Origin: an uncultured Mucispirillum sp.
Lineage (GTDB): Bacteria; Chrysiogenota; Deferribacteres; Deferribacterales; Mucispirillaceae
Assembly (NCBI GenBank): GCA_947177675.1
Contig: CAMWVK010000113.1
Location: forward strand, 1 to 5,931
Length of the DNA stretch: 5,931 nucleotides
Direction of reading: 5' to 3'
Positions 5,877-5,931 of this stretch are shown in pieces. The notes under the pieces were generated by a model. That model worked only from the letters and a program-made list of their open reading frames with translations, did not search any database and was not told the DNA's origin. The first letter of the stretch is position 1. Each line of letters starts with the position of its first letter. Both the position numbers and the translations under genes were made by a program.

Positions 5877-5931
5877 CTGTCTAGTATACACATCTGACGC
5901 TGCCGACGAAGAGGATAGTGTAGATCTCGGT
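5877..5931 (+). other. Residual Illumina Nextera adapter, i5 index and partial P5 sequence (non-genomic)
   Basis: Bases 5877-5909 match the reverse complement of the 33-base Nextera read-1 transposase adapter except at 5883-5884, where AG replaces CT; the Tn5 mosaic-end part is 5877-5895. Bases 5910-5917 are AGAGGATA, the reverse complement of TATCCTCT, which I recall as the Nextera i5 index N503/S503. Bases 5918-5931, GTGTAGATCTCGGT, are the start of the reverse complement of the P5 flow-cell oligo. The three parts occur in exactly the library order with no gaps. This stretch is sequencing-library DNA read through at the end of an insert and should be removed; the true contig end is at or next to 5876. 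Confidence 0.98.

Noticed and set aside
5877..5931. Terminal sequence as a Tn5-like transposon end or an att site
   Set aside because: The mosaic end is continuous with an Illumina adapter, index and P5 sequence. This shows library origin, not a natural IS50/Tn5 insertion.

Overview
This window is an AT-rich (roughly one-third G+C by eye), gene-dense bacterial segment. Every gene lies on the + strand. It is the interior of an anaerobic (early cobalt insertion) cobalamin biosynthesis operon: partial cbiQ, then cbiO, cbiD, cbiL, cbiF, cbiG, cbiH and the first 34 codons of cbiJ. The CbiD/CbiG/CbiJ-type enzymes, with no CobG- or CobF-type aerobic enzymes, point to an anaerobe or facultative anaerobe that makes corrinoids. 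Low G+C and Shine-Dalgarno-led genes would fit a Clostridia-like organism. They would equally fit Deferribacterota, Fusobacteriota or other low-GC anaerobes. I cannot assign a phylum from this sequence.

Layout. Positions 2-1470 carry the cobalt importer: the membrane (T) component CbiQ, missing its N-terminus at the left edge, and the ATPase CbiO. Positions 1454-5876 carry corrin-ring enzymes in the order D-L-F-G-H-J. The junctions are extremely tight: Q/O overlap by 4 nt (ATGA), O/D by 17 nt, D/L abut, L/F have a 4-nt gap, F/G overlap by 8 nt, G/H have a 12-nt gap and H/J overlap by 4 nt (ATGA). There is no room for an internal promoter or terminator outside coding sequence. No stretch above 300 bases lacks a gene. 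No tRNA, rRNA, CRISPR array or mobile element is visible.

How the genes work together. CbiQ/CbiO, with S-component partners (normally CbiM/CbiN) presumably just upstream, import Co2+. In the early-cobalt route the order of action is CbiL (C20 methylation), CbiH (C17 methylation and ring contraction), CbiF (C11 methylation), CbiG (lactone opening with loss of acetaldehyde), CbiD (C1 methylation) and CbiJ (reduction). The window therefore covers a continuous run from cobalt-factor II to cobalt-precorrin-6B. The following enzymes (CbiE, CbiT, CbiC, CbiA) and the chelatase are not here.

The most important anomaly is technical. The last 55 bases (5877-5931) are not genomic. They are an Illumina Nextera transposase adapter, an 8-base i5 index and part of the P5 sequence, left on the end of the contig. 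They truncate cbiJ and give it a false stop codon. I found no previously undescribed biological system in this window.
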